Below are positions 61,107 to 64,000 of a stretch of 64,000 nucleotides of DNA, piece after piece (position 1 is the first letter of the stretch; the number at the start of each line of letters is the position of its first letter). The notes below the pieces were generated by a model. That model was not told the origin of the DNA, did no database searches, and saw only the letters and a list, made by a program, of their open reading frames with translations. The stretch lies in contig CAVQQI010000011.1 in NCBI GenBank assembly GCA_963714875.1, forward strand, positions 372,001 through 436,000, written 5' to 3'. Made by a program: the position numbers and the translations under genes. This DNA is from JBAOHV01 sp963714875 (lineage in GTDB: Bacteria > Actinomycetota > Acidimicrobiia > Acidimicrobiales > Microtrichaceae).

Positions 61107-63161
61107 GTGCCCGCCCCACCCCCGGTCGATGCCGTCGACCTGCTCGCGCAGGTCGCAGCGGCGATCCCCGACGGAGAAGACCGTCCCGCTCAGCGTGAGA
61201 TGACCGCCGCGGTACAGGCGGCGTTCCGCACCCAGCGTCACCTCGCGGTGCAGGGACCCACTGGGGTGGGCAAGTCGCTCGCGTATCTGCTGCCTGCCAT
61301 CGCAGCTGCCGGACCCGAGGACCGCACCGTGGTGGTCACGTCGTCCAAAGCGCTGCAGGACCAGTTGGCCAAGGTCGACCTGCCGTTCCTCGCTGCCACC
61401 CTCGAGCGGCCCTTCACCTTCGCCGTGCTCAAGGGTCGGTCCAACTACCTCTGTGCCGCTGCCGCGGATGAAGTGCGCGTGCACCTGCGGTCGGGCGCCA
61501 GCCAGCAGCACCTGGACCTGGGCGCCGAGGACGCAACGGCGTCCACCGGCGTGGCGACGGACCTCTCCGACGACGACGTGGTCGCCGAGGTCGAGGGGCT
61601 GCTCGACTGGGCCGAGCTGACGGCCACCGGCGACATGGCCGAGCTGGACGACACTCCGCACTGGCAGGCATGGCGTGCGGTGTCGGTCGGCCCCGGCGAG
61701 TGCGTGGGCGCCGCCAACTGCTCGTTCTCCGAGGAGTGCTGGTCCGAACAGGCCCGTGCAGCTGCGGAGCACGCAGACGTCGTGATCGTCAACGCCCACC
61801 TCTACGGCGCACACATCCAGACCGGACGAACGCTGCTGCCCCACCACACGCGGCTGGTCATCGACGAGGCCCACGAGTTCGAGGACTCCATCGTCGGATC
61901 GCTCAGCGTCGAGCTGACCGAGGGACGTCTGGCGAACCTGGCCCGGGTCCACGGACGGTGCGTGGCGAGCGACGACACCGACGGGCCCAAGGACAAGGTG
62001 GGCACGTCGCTCCGCTCGGCGGGTCAGATGCTGGAGTCGCTCCTGACCGGCATGACCGCGGACGCCGCAGGTCCGGCCACCCAGGTGCGCCTGCGCGAGG
62101 GACTGGGCAGCGACCTGACTGCGGTGGTGTCCACCGCGGTCGCTGCTGCTGACCGAGCGCTGAACAGCCTGCGCCGAGCCGCCAAGCACGCCGGCCAGGG
62201 CCCGGCGCGACACCGGATCGACCGTGCGGTTCGGGTGGCCGAGGGGGTGCTGGGCGATGCGCAGTCGCTGCTCGGGGCGCTCGAGCCCGGCTCGGTGTGC
62301 TGGATCGAGACCACACGTAGTGGTCGCCATGCGTTGCGGCTCACCCGGATCGACGTCGCCGCGACCCTGGCCGTTCGGGCATGGGAGGACTCTGGGCTCA
62401 CGGTGGTCTGCTGCTCGGCCACGCTCGACCGGGGCACCGCCGAGCGGCTCGGTCTGGACGCCGAGTACCTGGCGGTCGACTCGCCGTTCGACTTCCGCGA
62501 GCAGGCCGTGCTGTACGTACCGAAGCTGGCGCGGCCGAACCATCCGGACTGGCCCGAGCAGGTCGCTGCGGTCGTCGCACACCTGATCGAACGCCTCGAG
62601 GGTCGAACGCTCGCGTTGTTCACCTCGAACCGCATGCTGCACGCCACCGTCGAGAGGTGTCGCGACCTGTGCCCCGACGCGTCCATCATCGCCCAGGGCG
62701 AGGCGCCCAACCCGGTGCTCCAGCAACGGTTCCTCGATGAGGAGCACACCAGCCTGTTCGCGACCGCCAGCTTCTGGACCGGCATGTCGAGTCCCGGCAC
62801 CACCTGCTCGGCAGTGGTGCTGGACAAGATCCCCTTCCCGGTCCCCTCGGACCCGATCATCGAGGCCCGTTCCGAGCTGGTCGGCGACGCTCGAGCGTTC
62901 CAGGAGGTGTCGGTCCCTGCCGCTGGGATGCAGCTGGCCCAGGGCGTCGGCCGGCTCATCCGCACCGCGACGGACCGTGGTGTGGTGACGGTGTGTGACC
63001 CGCGGCTGGCCGAGGCCCGCTACCGCGAGCAGATCCTGGCACTGCTCCCACCGCTGCGGCGGGTGCGCAACGCCGAGTTCGTCGACCGCTTCATCGACTC
63101 GCTCGAACTGGACCGTCCCGCCCACTCTGTGCCTGACGGGCCGGTCGAGCTGTCAGCCTGA
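61107..63161 (+). CDS. DinG/XPD-type ATP-dependent DNA helicase
   Basis: This 684-residue helicase unwinds DNA and belongs to the iron-sulfur superfamily 2 group. The Walker A motif is GPTGVGKS near residue 50 and the DEAH box is VIDEAHEFE near 252. The iron-sulfur cluster ligands are the cysteines of NYLC, GECVGAANC and EECW in the segment between. Later motifs include VVCCSATLDRG (motif III-like), LALFTSNRML and QGVGRLIRT (motif VI). The protein is full-length for DinG-like helicases and acts in repair of damaged or stalled DNA. GTG 61107 follows a TAACCT hexamer by six bases, which supports the start. Its end overlaps the convergent flavin monooxygenase by 71 bases. Confidence 0.9.
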   Translation: MPAPPPVDAVDLLAQVAAAIPDGEDRPAQREMTAAVQAAFRTQRHLAVQGPTGVGKSLAYLLPAIAAAGPEDRTVVVTSSKALQDQLAKVDLPFLAATLERPFTFAVLKGRSNYLCAAAADEVRVHLRSGASQQHLDLGAEDATASTGVATDLSDDDVVAEVEGLLDWAELTATGDMAELDDTPHWQAWRAVSVGPGECVGAANCSFSEECWSEQARAAAEHADVVIVNAHLYGAHIQTGRTLLPHHTRLVIDEAHEFEDSIVGSLSVELTEGRLANLARVHGRCVASDDTDGPKDKVGTSLRSAGQMLESLLTGMTADAAGPATQVRLREGLGSDLTAVVSTAVAAADRALNSLRRAAKHAGQGPARHRIDRAVRVAEGVLGDAQSLLGALEPGSVCWIETTRSGRHALRLTRIDVAATLAVRAWEDSGLTVVCCSATLDRGTAERLGLDAEYLAVDSPFDFREQAVLYVPKLARPNHPDWPEQVAAVVAHLIERLEGRTLALFTSNRMLHATVERCRDLCPDASIIAQGEAPNPVLQQRFLDEEHTSLFATASFWTGMSSPGTTCSAVVLDKIPFPVPSDPIIEARSELVGDARAFQEVSVPAAGMQLAQGVGRLIRTATDRGVVTVCDPRLAEARYREQILALLPPLRRVRNAEFVDRFIDSLELDRPAHSVPDGPVELSA

Positions 63162-64000
63162 GGTCACCCGGTACCCGGTGCCGCATCCGACGCCGGTACT
63201 TGACGGTGTAGTCAGGCCAGTTGTTGGTGATGCGCCCCGAGTCGGTCTTGTACCAGGAGTGGCAGTCCTCGGCCCACACGGTGCGTTGCGCAGCTGCTCG
63301 GATCTGGGCGTCGTAGCGCTCCATGGCATCTTCGGTCACCTCCGCGGAACCCGATCCGTCGCGCACCATGTCGACCAGCAGCGAACGGATCCACGCCACC
63401 TGCTGCTCGATCATGAACAGGATCGAGTTGTGACCCAGGTTCGTGTTCGGGCCGTACAACATGAACAGGTTGGGGAACCCTGCGACCGCCACCCCCAGGT
63501 AGGCGTACGCGCCGTCGGCCCAGACCTCGTTCAGTTCCAGACCGTCACGACCGGTGATGCGCAACGGCGACAGGAACTCGGTGCTGCGGAACCCGGTACC
63601 GAAGATGATCGTGTCGACCCCGAACTCGTCGCCGCCGGCGGTGCGGATGGAGTGCTCGGTGATCTCGGCCACCTCATCGGTCACGACCTCCACATCGGGC
63701 CGCAGCAGCGTGGGGTACCAGTCGTTCGCGATCAGGATGCGGCGACAACCCGGCGTGTAGTCCGGGATCAGCGCCTCGCGGGGCAACGTCGAGGAGACCA
63801 GCTTGCCGAGCTCCTTGCCGAAGCGGTCCTGCATCAGCTTGCCGAGACGGTTGCCCTTGCGCATCAGCGCGAACCGCGCCTCGAACCGCCAGTAGATCGA
63901 CGCCCGATACGCCCGTTGCAGCGGCGGCACGTGGTCCAACAACCAACGTTCCCAGGGGCGGTAGCGCCGGTCGGGCTTGGGCGCGACGTAGTTGACGCTG
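63091..64000 (-). CDS. flavin-containing monooxygenase, C-terminal part (runs off the window)
   Basis: The gene is truncated at the right edge of the window; the frame is open from base 63999. The visible ~300 residues are the C-terminal half of an FAD/NADPH monooxygenase (Baeyer-Villiger or cyclohexanone type). Blocks are NYVAPKPDRRYRPW, the second Rossmann region DTIIFGTGFRSTEFLSP (a conserved ATG-like FGTGF), LFMLYGPNTNLGHNSILFMIEQQ and NWPDYTVKYRRRM near the end. Such enzymes oxidise ketones, aldehydes or amines. The last ~25 residues overlap the DinG end in antisense and lack family features, so the true stop may be earlier and an indel possible. Confidence 0.8.
   Translation of the reverse strand, partial: SVNYVAPKPDRRYRPWERWLLDHVPPLQRAYRASIYWRFEARFALMRKGNRLGKLMQDRFGKELGKLVSSTLPREALIPDYTPGCRRILIANDWYPTLLRPDVEVVTDEVAEITEHSIRTAGGDEFGVDTIIFGTGFRSTEFLSPLRITGRDGLELNEVWADGAYAYLGVAVAGFPNLFMLYGPNTNLGHNSILFMIEQQVAWIRSLLVDMVRDGSGSAEVTEDAMERYDAQIRAAAQRTVWAEDCHSWYKTDSGRITNNWPDYTVKYRRRMRHRVPGDLRLTARPARQAQSGRDGPVRASR

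Noticed and set aside
60834..63125. Long open frame of about 760 codons antisense to the TPP enzyme end and the DinG-type gene
   Set aside because: It mirrors conserved genes on the plus strand, shows shadow composition and no domain.

Overview
The window is GC-rich throughout, carries genes on both strands with very short spacers, and uses GTG starts and 4-base stop/start overlaps heavily. The gene families point to an actinobacterium, probably of class Acidimicrobiia. They include an AftD-type arabinofuranosyltransferase homologue, many SGNH-fused acyltransferases, an F420-type luciferase-like oxidoreductase, cytochromes P450, a flavin-containing monooxygenase and LCP/TadE/TadG proteins. 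This placement is inferred from gene content; no rRNA or marker phylogeny is available. I saw no rRNA, tRNA, CRISPR array, transposase or phage gene.

Bases 0.5-23.1 kb are a cell-surface glycan locus. It holds an FAD oxidoreductase of the UDP-galactopyranose-mutase/HemY type, a GT-C-like membrane protein, a polyprenyl-phosphate-type GT2 with its DUF2304 partner, and two tandem paralogous GT-C glycosyltransferases. It also holds a 1491-residue AftD-like protein with two discoidin-like modules, four membrane acyltransferases (three with an SGNH domain), two methyltransferases and a GT4 glycosyltransferase. Together they look able to build lipid-linked sugars, polymerise them outside the membrane and acylate the product.

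Bases 23.1-36.6 kb mix housekeeping and envelope genes. In order these are a 5'-nucleotidase, a nitroreductase, a small membrane protein, an FG-GAP lipoprotein, a GT2, gltD-gltB (glutamate synthase), and a coupled CapA lipoprotein / M18 aminopeptidase / L,D-transpeptidase operon. Bases 36.7-44.1 kb are a catabolic region: P450, LLM oxidoreductase, alpha/beta hydrolase and a J-domain protein, then an aldehyde dehydrogenase divergent from a second P450 and a TetR regulator. A 20-bp palindrome sits in that divergent promoter region and is a candidate operator. Bases 44.2-51.2 kb hold TadE/TadG-like genes, an ABC1 kinase, a cyclophilin, an LCP ligase, a degenerate membrane-anchored sigma-like protein and a 2OG-Fe(II) oxygenase. 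Bases 51.2-64 kb hold an aldehyde dehydrogenase, an SDR, a glutamine-synthetase-like ligase, a haloalkane dehalogenase with TetR, a shortened PEP-synthase-like protein, a GlcD-like oxidase with a TPP enzyme, a DinG-type helicase and the end of a flavin monooxygenase.

Two patterns cut across these regions. First, 12 genes between 22.8 and 58.3 kb are broken by about 24 frame changes, while the flanking parts are clean. All can be repaired by small changes at CG-rich sites, so they look like assembly or base-calling errors rather than gene decay. Second, eight genes have a TANNNT hexamer ending exactly six bases before the start codon, the geometry expected for leaderless transcripts.
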